The notes: a model not told the origin generated them from the letters alone. A stretch of DNA of 64,000 nt from Amycolatopsis suaedae (GCF_004214935.1 NZ_SFCC01000008.1:62001-126000), one strand, 5' to 3'. Counted from the stretch's first letter, positions 44,416 to 52,940 are shown. A program made the numbers and translations.

Positions 44416-45216
44416 CTACAACAGGGCGCTGACCTCGCGCGCCGTGGCTCGCAGGGCGTCGAGCGCCGCGGGGGTGGATCGGGGGTCGAGTGCGTTGACG
44501 GCCAGCCGGTAGAGCATGGCGCGCAGCAGCATCTGCGGCCATTCCGGCAGGTGCGCCCAGCGGGCGAGCAGGCCCGCGTCGGCACCGCCCCAGGTCACCG
44601 CGTCGACGGCGGCGATGGCCGCGCCCCACTCGGCGGGACGGTGGAACGGCGGGAAGTCGACGATGCCCGGCGGGGCGTCGCCGTCGAACAGGACCGTGCC
44701 GAACAGGTCGCCGTGCACGACCTGGCTGGGCTGGGCGACCGGCCTGCGTGCGCCGGCGAGGACCTCGAACCAGCGGCCGCCGCGGTTCTCGTCCAGGTCC
44801 ACCTCGTCGTGGTCCCAGGCGATGCGGTCGGCGCGGGCGTAGACGTCGGTGCGGCCGGTGAGGAAGTCCGGCGCGGCCACCTCGGCCGTCGCCTGGTGCA
44901 GCTTGACCGCGGCCAGCACCACCTCGTCCGGACGGTGCTCCGGCGTGCCGCTGAGATACCGGTTCGCCGACCAGCCCGCGACGATCCACCGGCCGTCGGT
45001 GGACCGGACGGGTTTGGCGATCCGCAGATCCGGCACGTTGACGCTGTCCAGTGTCCGCGCCGTCCACAGCGCGCGGGCCCGGTCGGTGACCCGCCTGAGG
45101 ACGACCGAATCGCAGCGCCACGCCGTGTCGCTGCCCGGCAGTGGCTCCACGTCCGCCGCCCGTCCACCGAATGCGGAACACACGTGCTCGGGCGGCGGCT
45201 CGCGTCTCGGGGTCAC
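44416..45216 (-). CDS. TIGR02569-type actinobacterial protein (kinase-like fold)
   Basis: About 266 residues. PPPEHVCSAFGGRAADVEPLPGSDTAWRCDSVVLRRV and VVHGDLFGTVLFDGDAPPGIVDFPPFHRPAEWGAAIAAVDA show an aminoglycoside-phosphotransferase-like fold with HGDL and a downstream D-F pair at the position of the metal-binding motif. The family is found next to moeZ in actinomycetes (Rv3205c in M. tuberculosis), and moeZ is the upstream neighbour here. Substrate unknown. Start is uncertain: GTG 45216 gives the family-like start, GTG 45246 is the longest. Confidence 0.8.
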   Translation of the reverse strand: MTPRREPPPEHVCSAFGGRAADVEPLPGSDTAWRCDSVVLRRVTDRARALWTARTLDSVNVPDLRIAKPVRSTDGRWIVAGWSANRYLSGTPEHRPDEVVLAAVKLHQATAEVAAPDFLTGRTDVYARADRIAWDHDEVDLDENRGGRWFEVLAGARRPVAQPSQVVHGDLFGTVLFDGDAPPGIVDFPPFHRPAEWGAAIAAVDAVTWGGADAGLLARWAHLPEWPQMLLRAMLYRLAVNALDPRSTPAALDALRATAREVSALL

Positions 45217-45246
45217 GTCCAGCACGGTAGCGCCCACCACCGTCAC

Positions 45247-45377
45247 GCAGGCTCACATTCGGCGACCGTCGCGTCACTGCCGTCACATCAGTCCCACCAG
45301 TCACTCCCGTAAGGGAGCAAGGGAGCTTTACTACCCTTCTTCGCTAGTAAAGCTCCCTTGCTCCGCTTTCCGGGCGG
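45247..45377. repeat. Repeat island 4 (between moeZ and the TIGR02569 gene)
   Basis: A short island consisting of R1 copy 4 and its reversed tail (CATCAGTCCCACCAGTCACTCCCGTAAGG, about 45285-45315). It is the only island between genes on the same strand, just downstream of moeZ (13 bp after the stop), so it could separate moeZ transcripts from TIGR02569. Confidence 0.8.
45314..45364. repeat. R1 hairpin repeat, copy 4
   Basis: Perfect 20-bp arms at 45314-45333 and 45345-45364 with an 11-nt loop (CCCTTCTTCGC), the reverse complement of the loop in copies 1 and 6. Located directly after the moeZ stop. Confidence 0.85.
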
Positions 45378-46556
45378 TCAGTAGGTGGGCAGGCTCGGGT
45401 CGATCTGGCGGGCCCAGGCGAGGACGCCGCCGCCGAGGTGGGTGGCGTCAGCGAAGCCGGCCTGGTGCAGCGCGGCCAGGGCCTCGGCGGACCGGGCGCC
45501 GGACTTGCAGTGCAGCACGATCGGCTTATCCTGCGGCAGCTCGGCCAGCGCCTCACCGGACAGGATCCGGTCCTTCGGGATCAGCTTGGCACCCTTGATG
45601 CTGACGATCTCGTACTCGTGCGGCTCACGGACGTCGATCAGCTCGAAGTTGTCACCGGCGTCGAACTTGGCCTTCAGCTCGCCGGGCGTGATCGTGTGCC
45701 CGCTCGCCGCCTTCTGGGCGTCGTCGGACACCACACCGCAGAACGCCTCGTAGTCGATCAGCTCGGTGATCTTCGGCGTGTCCGGGTCCTTGCGGATCTT
45801 GACCTCGCGGTACCGCATCTCCAGCGCGTCGTAGGTGATGAGCCTGCCCAGCAGCGGCTCGCCGATGCCGGTGATCAGCTTGATCGCCTCGTTGACCATG
45901 ATCGAGCCGATCGACGCGCACAGCACGCCCAGCACGCCGCCCTCCGCACAGGACGGGACCATGCCGGGAGGCGGCGGCTCGGGGTAGAGGTCGCGGTAGT
46001 TCAGGCCACGGCCGTCCGGCGCGTCCTCCCAGAACACGCTGACCTGGCCCTCGAACCGGAAGATCGACCCCCACACGTACGGCTTACCCAGCAGCACGGC
46101 GGCGTCGTTGACCAGGTAGCGGGTGGCGAAGTTGTCGGTGCCGTCCAGGATCAGGTCGTACCCGCGGAAGATGTCCAGCGCGTTGACGCTGGTCAGCTGC
46201 TCGGTGTGCAGGTGCACTTTGACGTGCGGGTTCACCTCGGCGATCGACTCCTGCGCCGACGCGGCCTTCAGCTTGCCGACGTCGGACTGCCCGTGGATCA
46301 CCTGCCGCTGCAGGTTCGACTCGTCCACGGTGTCGAAGTCGACGATGCCGAGCGTGCCGACCCCGGCGGCGGCCAGGTAGAGCAGCGCCGGGCTACCGAG
46401 CCCGCCGGCGCCGACGACCAGCACCTTGGCGTTCTTCAACCGCTTCTGCCCGTCCATCCCGACGTCCGGGATGATGAGGTGCCGGCTGTACCGCGCCACC
46501 TCGTCCTTGGTGAGCTCGGCGGCCGGCTCGACGAGCGGCGGCAGGCTGGCTGACAT
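45378..46556 (-). CDS. moeZ: Adenylyltransferase/sulfurtransferase MoeZ (MoeB-rhodanese fusion)
   Basis: 392 residues. An E1-like adenylation domain (VVGAGGLGSPALLYLAAAGVG, DGTDNFATRYLVND) is joined to a C-terminal rhodanese with active C350 in CKSGARS. It activates the C-terminal glycine of small sulfur carriers (MoaD, CysO) and sulfurates them, feeding molybdopterin, cysteine and in some hosts thioamide pathways. Molybdopterin is needed by the nitrate reductase encoded nearby, but moeZ belongs to the conserved backbone. ATG 46556 follows GGAGG by 6-7 nt. Confidence 0.95.
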   Translation of the reverse strand: MSASLPPLVEPAAELTKDEVARYSRHLIIPDVGMDGQKRLKNAKVLVVGAGGLGSPALLYLAAAGVGTLGIVDFDTVDESNLQRQVIHGQSDVGKLKAASAQESIAEVNPHVKVHLHTEQLTSVNALDIFRGYDLILDGTDNFATRYLVNDAAVLLGKPYVWGSIFRFEGQVSVFWEDAPDGRGLNYRDLYPEPPPPGMVPSCAEGGVLGVLCASIGSIMVNEAIKLITGIGEPLLGRLITYDALEMRYREVKIRKDPDTPKITELIDYEAFCGVVSDDAQKAASGHTITPGELKAKFDAGDNFELIDVREPHEYEIVSIKGAKLIPKDRILSGEALAELPQDKPIVLHCKSGARSAEALAALHQAGFADATHLGGGVLAWARQIDPSLPTY

Positions 46557-46643
46557 CGGGATCCTCCATCCGAGGGTGGTGCCTTCGCTATTGCCTAACG
46601 CACCGCGCGGGCGCCGTCTTCCCGGGTCCACATGGCGGGACGA

Positions 46644-47786
46644 TCAGCCGGCCTGGCCCTGCGGGTTGGGCCAGCCGTTGACGGTGCAGACCTTGCCGTC
46701 GGCGGGGACGCTGTTGCGGTCGCCGCCGGGCACGTTGTTCAGCTGCGCCACGTAGTTGTTGGCGACCCCGAACGACTGCTGCATCATCACCGGCGCCAGC
46801 GCGCCGTTGGTCTCGCAGCCGACGTGCCCGTGCCCCAGCGCGTGCCCGACCTCGTGGTTGATGGCGTACTCGCGGTAGATGCCGATCTGGCCGTTGAACG
46901 CCTTGGCACCCCGCACCCAGCGGGCCAGGTTGATGACCACCTGCTTGGTGTCGCCCTTGCGGCAGGACGCCTCGTACGGAATGGACGAGCCGCAGATCTT
47001 CTTCGTCGTCGCGGGGCTGGTCAGCGCGACGGTGAAGTCCGGCTCGGGCGCGCTGTTGTCGACCCGCTGCAGGCTCAGCTCGCCGGAGCCGGTCCAGCTG
47101 CGCGGGTCGCGCAGGGTGTTCTCCACGACGTTGGCGTACAGGTCGTCGCCCTGGTAGACGCTCGGGTCGATGCCGTCCTCGACGGTCACCGAGTAGGTGA
47201 ACAGCTTGCCGCCGGTACCGGCCCGCTTGCCCCGGTCCTTCGGCACCGGCACGACGTGCCAGGTGCCCTTGCCCGCGTCCGGGTACTCGCCACCGGCGGG
47301 CAGCTCGGCGGTCGGGATGTCCAGCTTGACCGGCTGCGCGGCGATCTCGCCGCCGATCGGGGCGTCACCGGCGCCGCCGGAACCGTCCGATCCGCTGGCC
47401 TGCTCCTGTGCGATCTGCTGGGTCTCCGGCTCCTTGGTGGCGGTGTCGAACACGACCAGCCCGGTGATCACCAGCAGGACCGGCAGCGCGTACACGCGCC
47501 AGCCGTAGGTCTTGGCCATCCGGGCGAGGCGCCCCCGCTTGCGCGGGCGGTCGTCCTCGTCGTCGTCGATGGTCGGCTGCCAGGACGCCGTCAGCGGCTC
47601 CGCGGCCGTGCGGCGGCTGCCCGGGCGGTAGCGGTCGTCGCCCGCCCTGGCGGTGGTCCGGCGCGGGCGGTCGCCCTGCAGATGGGACGCCCGGCTCTGC
47701 GTGGTGTGCGGGGAACGACGCGCGGACGACGAACCGGCGGCCCGGTCCCGTCCGCTTCGCGCGTTGTACGTCGCCCGATCAACCAC
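46644..47786 (-). CDS. DUF3152 domain protein, membrane-anchored metallopeptidase-like
   Basis: 380 residues. A basic, disordered N-terminus (about 1-95) precedes one helix (VYALPVLLVITGLVVFDTA). The outer domain has the DUF3152 blocks FTYSVTVEDGIDP, NTLRDPRSWTG and INLARWVRGA, and ends with HEVGHALGHGH, a metzincin-like zinc motif (HExxHxxGxxH). Cysteines in ICGSSIPYEASC and GCETNGA are probably oxidised outside the cell. Same position as M. tuberculosis Rv3207c next to moeZ. GTG 47786 chosen; the frame is open about 22 codons further. Confidence 0.88.
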   Translation of the reverse strand: MVDRATYNARSGRDRAAGSSSARRSPHTTQSRASHLQGDRPRRTTARAGDDRYRPGSRRTAAEPLTASWQPTIDDDEDDRPRKRGRLARMAKTYGWRVYALPVLLVITGLVVFDTATKEPETQQIAQEQASGSDGSGGAGDAPIGGEIAAQPVKLDIPTAELPAGGEYPDAGKGTWHVVPVPKDRGKRAGTGGKLFTYSVTVEDGIDPSVYQGDDLYANVVENTLRDPRSWTGSGELSLQRVDNSAPEPDFTVALTSPATTKKICGSSIPYEASCRKGDTKQVVINLARWVRGAKAFNGQIGIYREYAINHEVGHALGHGHVGCETNGALAPVMMQQSFGVANNYVAQLNNVPGGDRNSVPADGKVCTVNGWPNPQGQAG

Positions 47787-47865
47787 GCACCCAGGGTGCC
47801 ATATCCAAAACGTTATCCGGCGGGCGACTGGCGCATCATGGACTGATTGCACTCACCCGAACGGC

Positions 47866-48834
47866 TCACCACGTCCCGGCGTCGACGCCCTCCCACATAC
47901 CCAGCACCGCCTGGGCGACCGTGACCGGCTGCTCCATCTGAGCGACATGCCCGGTTCGCGGCAGGACCAGCAGCCGCGCGTCCGGCAGCGAACGGGCCGT
48001 TCGCACGGCCCTGCGCACCGAGATCACCCGGTCCTGCTCGCCCCACACCACCAGCGACGGCGCCCGCACCAGCGGCGCGACGTTCCACAGCGACGCCGGT
48101 CCCCGCGCCAGCCAGGCCCGCAGGATGCCGAACGTGGTCCGGCCCATCGCCGGACCCGCCCACGCCAGGCTCGCCCGCGCGCCGTGTTCCTCGGTGAGTT
48201 CCTCCAGCCGGTGCTCGGGGAACGCGCCCGGGTCGGCGTAGCACAGTGCGATCACCTGCCGGGCCCGCTCGCGCGCGCCCATGGCGGCCAGCTGACGCCG
48301 GATCCGGCCACCGACCAGTGGCAGGTAGGCCAGCGCCATCCGCGGGTCGGACAGCCTGCCCGGGTGCGGCCGCAGGTCCGGCATGGCGGGCGAGATCAGC
48401 GTGAGCGTGCGGACCAGCTCGGGCCGCCGCGCGGCGACGAGCAGTGCGATCGCGCCGCCCATCGAGTTGCCGACGAGATGCACGGGACCGTCGGCCAGGT
48501 CGCCGAGCGCGTCCGCGACCACCGCGGCGTGGGCGGCGAGGCTGAAATCGAAGCCCTCGCGTGGCTCGGAGAAACCGAACCCGGGCAGGTCCAGGGCCAC
48601 CCCGCCGGCGAACGGCGCGAGCAGGGCCGCCAGGTCGGTCCAGTTGGTGGACGAGCCACCGAGGCCGTGCACGTAGACCACCCGCACGCCACCGGGCCCG
48701 GGCGTGCGGCGCACGTGCAGGCGAACTCCGCCGAGCACCTCGTGCGTGCCCGGCCACGGCTTGGCCGTACCGTCGAGGGGTGGCAGCGGCGTCTCCGACA
48801 GCGCTGGTCCCCGGGAAGAGGCGGTCGCAGTCAC
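47866..48834 (-). CDS. Alpha/beta hydrolase
   Basis: About 322 residues. VVYVHGLGGSSTNW (oxyanion HG), VHLVGNSMGGAIALL (nucleophile Ser in GNSMGG), VVWGEQDRVIS (acid Asp) and RTGHVAQMEQP (catalytic His) form a complete triad. The cap region LGVGG...RRQLAAMGARERARQVIALCYADP is helical. Substrate unknown. The start is ambiguous between GTG 48834 and GTG 48852; neither has an ideal ribosome site. It is divergent from the TetR gene at 48946. Confidence 0.87.
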   Translation of the reverse strand: MTATASSRGPALSETPLPPLDGTAKPWPGTHEVLGGVRLHVRRTPGPGGVRVVYVHGLGGSSTNWTDLAALLAPFAGGVALDLPGFGFSEPREGFDFSLAAHAAVVADALGDLADGPVHLVGNSMGGAIALLVAARRPELVRTLTLISPAMPDLRPHPGRLSDPRMALAYLPLVGGRIRRQLAAMGARERARQVIALCYADPGAFPEHRLEELTEEHGARASLAWAGPAMGRTTFGILRAWLARGPASLWNVAPLVRAPSLVVWGEQDRVISVRRAVRTARSLPDARLLVLPRTGHVAQMEQPVTVAQAVLGMWEGVDAGTW

Positions 48835-48945
48835 TCCCCAAGGATGCCCCACGCATGGCGTTCTGGCTCTACCGACGAGTAATGTCGTACCAACCGCGAG
48901 CACGGCCATCCCGGGGTTCGCGGTGGAGCAGATGTGGGAGGACGG

Positions 48946-49587
48946 ATGACGGAAGCGGCGCAGGTCGGCCGGGGTGTGCGGCTGCCGAGGACCGAACGGC
49001 GGGCACAGCTGCTGGCCGCCGCCCAGCGCGTCTTCGCCGCCAACGGTTACCACGCGGCGGCCATGGACGAGATCGCCGAGCAGGCCGGTGTCAGCAAACC
49101 GGTGCTGTACCAGCACTTCCCCGGCAAGCTCGATCTCTACATCGCGCTGCTGGAGAGCCACGTCGACGAGCTGGTCCGCCGGGTCCGCGAGGCACTCGCG
49201 TCCACCACGGACAACAAGCAGCGCGTCCCGGCGACGGTCGGCGCGTTCTTCGACTTCGTCAACGGTGACGCCGGCGCGTTCCGGATGGTGTTCGAGTCGG
49301 ACCTGCGCGGCGAGCCGGCCGTGCAGCAGGCCGTGGACCGGGCCACGTCGGCCAGCGTCGACGCGATCACCGAGACGATCACCGCCGACGCCGGGCTCGA
49401 CGAGGACAAGGCACGGCTGCTGGCCGTCGGGCTGGTCGGGCTGAGCCAGGTCAGCGCCCGTTTCTGGCTGGCCCACCACAGCGCGCTGAGCAAGGAGGAA
49501 GCCGTCGACCTGACCGCCACGCTGGCGTGGCGCGGTATCGGCGGTGGCTTCCCGCTGCAGAACCCGCCGGGTCAGCCGCAGAGCTGA
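48946..49587 (+). CDS. TetR-family transcriptional regulator
   Basis: 213 residues. HTH at about 15-65: RRAQLLAAAQRVFAANGYHAAAMDEIAEQAGVSKPVLYQHFPGKLDLY. The ligand domain is GEPAVQQAVDRATSASVDAI-like, a family conserved next to moeZ/DUF3152 (Rv3208 in M. tuberculosis). ATG 48946 has GGGAGGA 5 nt upstream. The gap to the divergent hydrolase includes ACGA-gtaatg-TCGT (48875-48888), a weak operator candidate. The last 16 bp overlap the converging hydrolase gene. Confidence 0.9.
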   Translation: MTEAAQVGRGVRLPRTERRAQLLAAAQRVFAANGYHAAAMDEIAEQAGVSKPVLYQHFPGKLDLYIALLESHVDELVRRVREALASTTDNKQRVPATVGAFFDFVNGDAGAFRMVFESDLRGEPAVQQAVDRATSASVDAITETITADAGLDEDKARLLAVGLVGLSQVSARFWLAHHSALSKEEAVDLTATLAWRGIGGGFPLQNPPGQPQS

Positions 49588-50483
49588 ACGACGCCGGCGA
49601 TGCGGGCGGCGACCTCGCCCGGCCGCTCGTAGCTGAGCATGTGCCCGGCGCCCGGGTAGCGGACGAACACCGCGTCCGGCAGTTCCCCGGCGATCACCTT
49701 CGCGTGCGCCAGCGGGCACAGCCGGTCCCGGTCGCCGGCGAGCACGACCGTGGGCTTGCCTCGCAGCGACCCCAGTACGACCTTGCGGTCGTGCTGGGCG
49801 ATCGACGTGCGGAAGCCGGCCAGGCTGTTCGGATGCCCGCGCAGCGCCTGCGCGGCGACGGCGAGCACGTCGGCCCGCGCGGCGCGGCGGCCGAACACCA
49901 GCCACCGGGTGAACGGTGCCAGGAACGCCGGGCTGCCCGGCAGGGTGTCCTTGCGGCGCCGTTCCAGCAGGACGTGGATCATCCGCTCGACGCGGGGCGC
50001 GGCGCGGCCGGCCACGCCGGGCAGGCCCAGCGTGAGGCGGTCCATCTGCCCGGACGACGTGCCGACGAACGCGACGCCGGACACCCGCCGCTCGACCAGC
50101 TCGGGATGCCGCTGCGCGAGCGCCATGATCGTCATGCCGCCCATCGAGTGACCGGCCAGCACGAGCGGGCCGTCCGGAACCCGGTCGGCGAGCAGTTCGG
50201 CCAGATCGTCGGCGATCTGCTCGATGGTGGCCGTTCCCGGTTTCGCCGGGTCGGACGTGCCGTGGCCGCGGTGGTCGTAGCGCAGGACACGCACGCCCTC
50301 CAGCCGCCGCACCACCGGGTCCCAGCAGGTGTGGTCCTGCGTCCAGCCGTGCACGAGAACCACCGTGGCGGGCCCGGACCCGGACTCCACCACGGTGAGC
50401 CGGGTGCCGTCGGCGACGGTGAACACGCTGTGGCGCCTGCGCACACCCCTGCTGTGCGCAGGCGCCGTCGCCACGGCGGTCAT
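49572..50483 (-). CDS. Alpha/beta hydrolase (second gene of the AurF-like operon)
   Basis: 303 residues with a full triad: VVLVHGWTQDHTCW, LVLAGHSMGGMTIM (nucleophile Ser), VVLAGDRDRLCP (Asp) and YPGAGHMLSYERP (His). VLRYDHRGHGTSDP is typical of this fold. It overlaps the AurF-like gene stop by 4 nt (ATGA), so the two enzymes probably act in one pathway, for example on a lipid or aromatic ester. No signal peptide. Confidence 0.9.
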   Translation of the reverse strand: MTAVATAPAHSRGVRRRHSVFTVADGTRLTVVESGSGPATVVLVHGWTQDHTCWDPVVRRLEGVRVLRYDHRGHGTSDPAKPGTATIEQIADDLAELLADRVPDGPLVLAGHSMGGMTIMALAQRHPELVERRVSGVAFVGTSSGQMDRLTLGLPGVAGRAAPRVERMIHVLLERRRKDTLPGSPAFLAPFTRWLVFGRRAARADVLAVAAQALRGHPNSLAGFRTSIAQHDRKVVLGSLRGKPTVVLAGDRDRLCPLAHAKVIAGELPDAVFVRYPGAGHMLSYERPGEVAARIAGVVQLCG

Positions 50484-51388
50484 GCCGCCGGGACCAGGTG
50501 AGCCTTGCGCCAGAAGTACATGCCCGGCCCGCCGACCAGACCGGCCTCCTGGAGGAACGGCATGATCCGCTCACCGGCGTAGCGCAGGGTGTCCTTCCAG
50601 TGCGGGTTGTTGATCGCCACCTGGTAGGCCTCGCGCGGGTCCAGGCCGACCGCCCGGTAGACCCGCGGGTTGACCAGGCTGTGCACCACCTCGTGCGACA
50701 CGATGGCGATCAGCAGCCGCTGGTAGGCCAGCTCGGCCTTGTTCAGCTTCGCCATCCCGCGGGTGACCTCCTCGCGGGCGAACGTGACGTGCCGCGCCTC
50801 CTCCAGCACGTGGATCCGGTTGACCATGCGCACCAGCGGCTGGATCTCCGGGTCGTTCATCTGCTCACGCTGCAGCCGGTCGAGGACCTCCTCGGCGACG
50901 AGGATCGAGCCGTAGAGTGCGGGGCCGTAGCCGATGATCGGCAGGATCTTGCCGAGCCTGCGGCGCCACTTCACCGGGCCGTAGGCAGGGCAGCCGATGC
51001 GCTCGGCCATCCGCGCGAACATCGTGGAGTGGCGGCACTCGTCGGCGATCTCGGTCAGCGCGTACTGGGCGTGGCTGGACGTCGGATCGGCCTTGTAGAC
51101 CTCCTTGAGCAGCATCTGCATCAGCAGCACCTCGAACCAGATGCCGTTGGTGGCGACGCTGGCCACCTCGTGCTTGCCCAGTTCGATGCGCTGCTCCGGC
51201 GTCAGCCGGTCCCACAGATGGGTGCCGTAGAGGGTGGACCGGTGTTCCGGGATGAAGTGCTTACCCTCGACGAGCGGCGCTTCCCAGTCGATGTCCACCT
51301 CGGGGTCGTAGAACTTGCCGGCGGATGACTTGAGCAGCCGCTCCGCGGTCTTTTCCCTGCTGCCGTCGGCCTTCAGGGTCCGCGTCAT
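50480..51388 (-). CDS. AurF-like diiron oxygenase
   Basis: 302 residues of the p-aminobenzoate N-oxygenase (AurF) family. Metal-ligand motifs are visible in order: E in NGIWFEVLLMQMLLKEVY, E and H in EIADECRHSTMF, E in VAEEVLDRL, E-x-x-R-H in HVLEEARHVTF, and H in SHEVVHSLV, the seven-ligand helical diiron site. The best-known member oxidises an aryl amine to a nitro group; the substrate here is unknown, and many actinobacterial members have no known substrate. ATG 51388 with GAAAGGGG upstream. Divergent from a TetR gene. Confidence 0.88.
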   Translation of the reverse strand: MTRTLKADGSREKTAERLLKSSAGKFYDPEVDIDWEAPLVEGKHFIPEHRSTLYGTHLWDRLTPEQRIELGKHEVASVATNGIWFEVLLMQMLLKEVYKADPTSSHAQYALTEIADECRHSTMFARMAERIGCPAYGPVKWRRRLGKILPIIGYGPALYGSILVAEEVLDRLQREQMNDPEIQPLVRMVNRIHVLEEARHVTFAREEVTRGMAKLNKAELAYQRLLIAIVSHEVVHSLVNPRVYRAVGLDPREAYQVAINNPHWKDTLRYAGERIMPFLQEAGLVGGPGMYFWRKAHLVPAA

Positions 51389-51429
51389 TGCCGACCACCC
51401 CTTTCGTGAGCCAAGTCTCTGTAACCATT

Positions 51430-51442
51430 GGTAACAGTTACC
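51430..51442. promoter_or_regulatory. TetR operator candidate
   Basis: GGTAACAGTTACC, perfect 6-bp arms around one base, preceded by a related GTAACC half-site at 51421. It lies between the AurF-like start (51388) and the TetR start (51452), so one protein could control both directions. Confidence 0.65.
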
Positions 51443-51451
51443 TCTGGTAGC

Positions 51452-52192
51452 ATGCGGTCCATGGTCGGCCGTGTCAAGCGCAGCAAGCAGACGGAAGAGC
51501 CAGCGGGAGATGCCAGGAGGGACCGCTGGCGTAAGCACCGGATCGCCCGCAGGGCGGAGTTCGTCGAGGCGGCGCTGCGTGCGCTCGCCAAGCACGGGCC
51601 CGACCTGGGCATGGAGGACGTCGCCGCGGAGGCCGGTGTCACGAAACCGGTGCTGTACCGGCACTTCGACGACAAGGCCGACCTGTTCCTCGCGCTGGGC
51701 CAGCGCGGGACGGACATGCTGCTGAACCGGCTGATGCCCGCGATCAACGCCGAGCTGGCGCCGCTGCCGCGGATCCGGATGGCCGTCGACGCCTACTTCG
51801 GCGTCATCGAGGAGCACCCGAACCTGTACCGGCTGCTCGTGCGGGCCAAGTTCGCCGATAAGCCGATCGAGTCCGACGTCGTCGCCGAGGACAAGGAACT
51901 CATCGCCAACGCGCTGAGCGCGCTGCTCGGGGACTACATGCGGCGGTTCGACATGGACTCCGGCGCGGCCGAGCCGTGGTCGTACGGGGTGGTCGGACTG
52001 GTGCAGAACACCGGCGAGTGGTGGCTGGAGCGTCAGTCGATGAGCCGGGACAGCGTCGTCGAGTACCTGACCCAGCTGATCTGGGCCGCCATCGACGGGC
52101 TGTTGCGCAGGCAGGGCGTGGTGATCGACCCGAACGTCCCGCTCGACGAGAACAAGGTCATCAAGCTGAAGCGAACCGGGAGTGAGACATGA
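51452..52192 (+). CDS. TetR-family transcriptional regulator of the AurF-like operon
   Basis: About 246 residues. A basic leader is followed by a TetR HTH (RRAEFVEAALRALAKHGPDLGMEDVAAEAGVTKPVLYRHFDDKADLFLAL). The C-terminal ligand domain has WSYGVVGLVQNTGEWWLERQSMSRD, a tryptophan-rich pocket seen in this subfamily. ATG 51452 or ATG 51461 is the start; the operator lies just upstream. The stop overlaps the DUF4873 start by 4 nt. Confidence 0.9.
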   Translation: MRSMVGRVKRSKQTEEPAGDARRDRWRKHRIARRAEFVEAALRALAKHGPDLGMEDVAAEAGVTKPVLYRHFDDKADLFLALGQRGTDMLLNRLMPAINAELAPLPRIRMAVDAYFGVIEEHPNLYRLLVRAKFADKPIESDVVAEDKELIANALSALLGDYMRRFDMDSGAAEPWSYGVVGLVQNTGEWWLERQSMSRDSVVEYLTQLIWAAIDGLLRRQGVVIDPNVPLDENKVIKLKRTGSET

Positions 52193-52521
52193 GCGAGCAC
52201 GAGCACGACGAGGACGGCTACGCCGGGCCCGCGACGCTGTCCGTCGACGGCACCGAGCTGACGGTCGAGGTCGAGCTGCGCGGTCACTTCCAGCCGATCG
52301 ACGGCTACTACCGCTGGTACGGCCGGATCGCGGCGAACGAGCAGCTGTCCGCGCTGGCAGGCGGCAAGAAGCGGCCCGCGCGGATCACCACCCCGGAGGG
52401 CGCCGCCGACGGCGAGATCTCCGACCCCGACACCTGGGACCGCTACCGGATCATGGGCACCAGCACGCCCCCGTTCGCCGTACCGACCTCCCTCGACGAA
52501 CTGGAACAGCTGGACGCCTGA
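52189..52521 (+). CDS. DUF4873 domain-containing protein
   Basis: 110 residues. DGYAGPATLSVDGTELTVEVELRGHFQPIDGYYRWYGRI is the core of DUF4873, a small beta-rich domain often found alone or fused to flavin monooxygenases in actinomycetes. Translationally coupled to the TetR gene (ATGA), so it belongs to the AurF-like locus. Function unknown. Confidence 0.85.
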   Translation: MSEHEHDEDGYAGPATLSVDGTELTVEVELRGHFQPIDGYYRWYGRIAANEQLSALAGGKKRPARITTPEGAADGEISDPDTWDRYRIMGTSTPPFAVPTSLDELEQLDA

Positions 52522-52548
52522 GCCGCCGCGCCCGGCTCGCCCCGAAGT

Positions 52549-52601
52549 GGGAGCAAGGGAGCTTTACTACCCTAAGACGCTAGTAAAGCTCCCTTGCTCC
52601 C
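52549..52601. repeat. R1 hairpin repeat, copy 5
   Basis: Perfect 21-bp arms at 52549-52569 and 52581-52601 with an 11-nt loop, 27 bp after the DUF4873 stop. Longest arms of the six copies. Confidence 0.88.
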
Positions 52602-52655
52602 TTACGCCTGTGACTGGTGGGGCTGGTGTGGCTGATGTGGTTCCGGTGGCCGGTC

Positions 52656-52716
52656 AAAGCACGTGAAGGCCACCTTCATTACGTGAGACGTGGTGAAGGT
52701 GGCCTTCACGTGCTTT
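52656..52716. repeat. R2 hairpin repeat, best copy
   Basis: Perfect 23-bp arms at 52656-52678 and 52694-52716 (beginning AAAGCACGTGAAGGCC, ending GGCCTTCACGTGCTTT) around a 15-nt loop. Shorter or decayed copies are at 4331-4379, about 20139-20172, 30243-30291, 61274-61302 and 61432-61492. Confidence 0.85.
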
Positions 52717-52734
52717 ACCCCGGTCGGAACGGAC

Positions 52735-52811
52735 GACTCGCGCGAACGGACCGTTCACACGGGCAACCGGCACCACGTGAGAACCCGATCCACATCGTGA
52801 GTTCTGCGCTC
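52735..52811 (+). repeat. R6 repeat, direct copy b
   Basis: Carries ACGGACCGTTCACACGGGC, GGCACCACGTGAGAACCC and CATCGTGAGTTCTGCGCTC in this order, matching 20503-20580 and, inverted, 19921-20000. Confidence 0.7.
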
Positions 52812-52940
52812 GGGACCACCCACCTTGCCCCGCCGCACCCCGGGCTTTGCCGGGGCCCTGGCACCTAGTGCCGTGAGGGCCCCTTCACGGCATCGACACC
52901 GCTTGTGGCGAGCCGGACAGGCAGAACGAAGGCGCGAGGG

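Larger units (their letters stand above)
52522..52940. repeat. Repeat island 5 (convergent gap DUF4873 / membrane protein)
   Basis: 419 bp without a credible gene. R1 copy 5 (52549-52601) with its tail (TTACGCCTGTGACTGGTGGGGCTGG, about 52602-52626), then the best R2 copy (52656-52716), an R6 copy (52735-52811), a CCGGGCTTTGCCGGGGCCC motif (about 52841-52859) and an R3 hairpin TGCCGTGAGG...CCTTCACGGCA (52869-52892). The order R1-tail-R2-R6-R3 is the most complete in the window. Confidence 0.85.

Noticed and set aside
52617..52868. Plus-strand open frame in island 5
   Set aside because: Consists of R1 tail, R2 and R6 repeats; part of the peptide (TDRSHGQPAPRENP) is the R6 repeat also seen in island 2.
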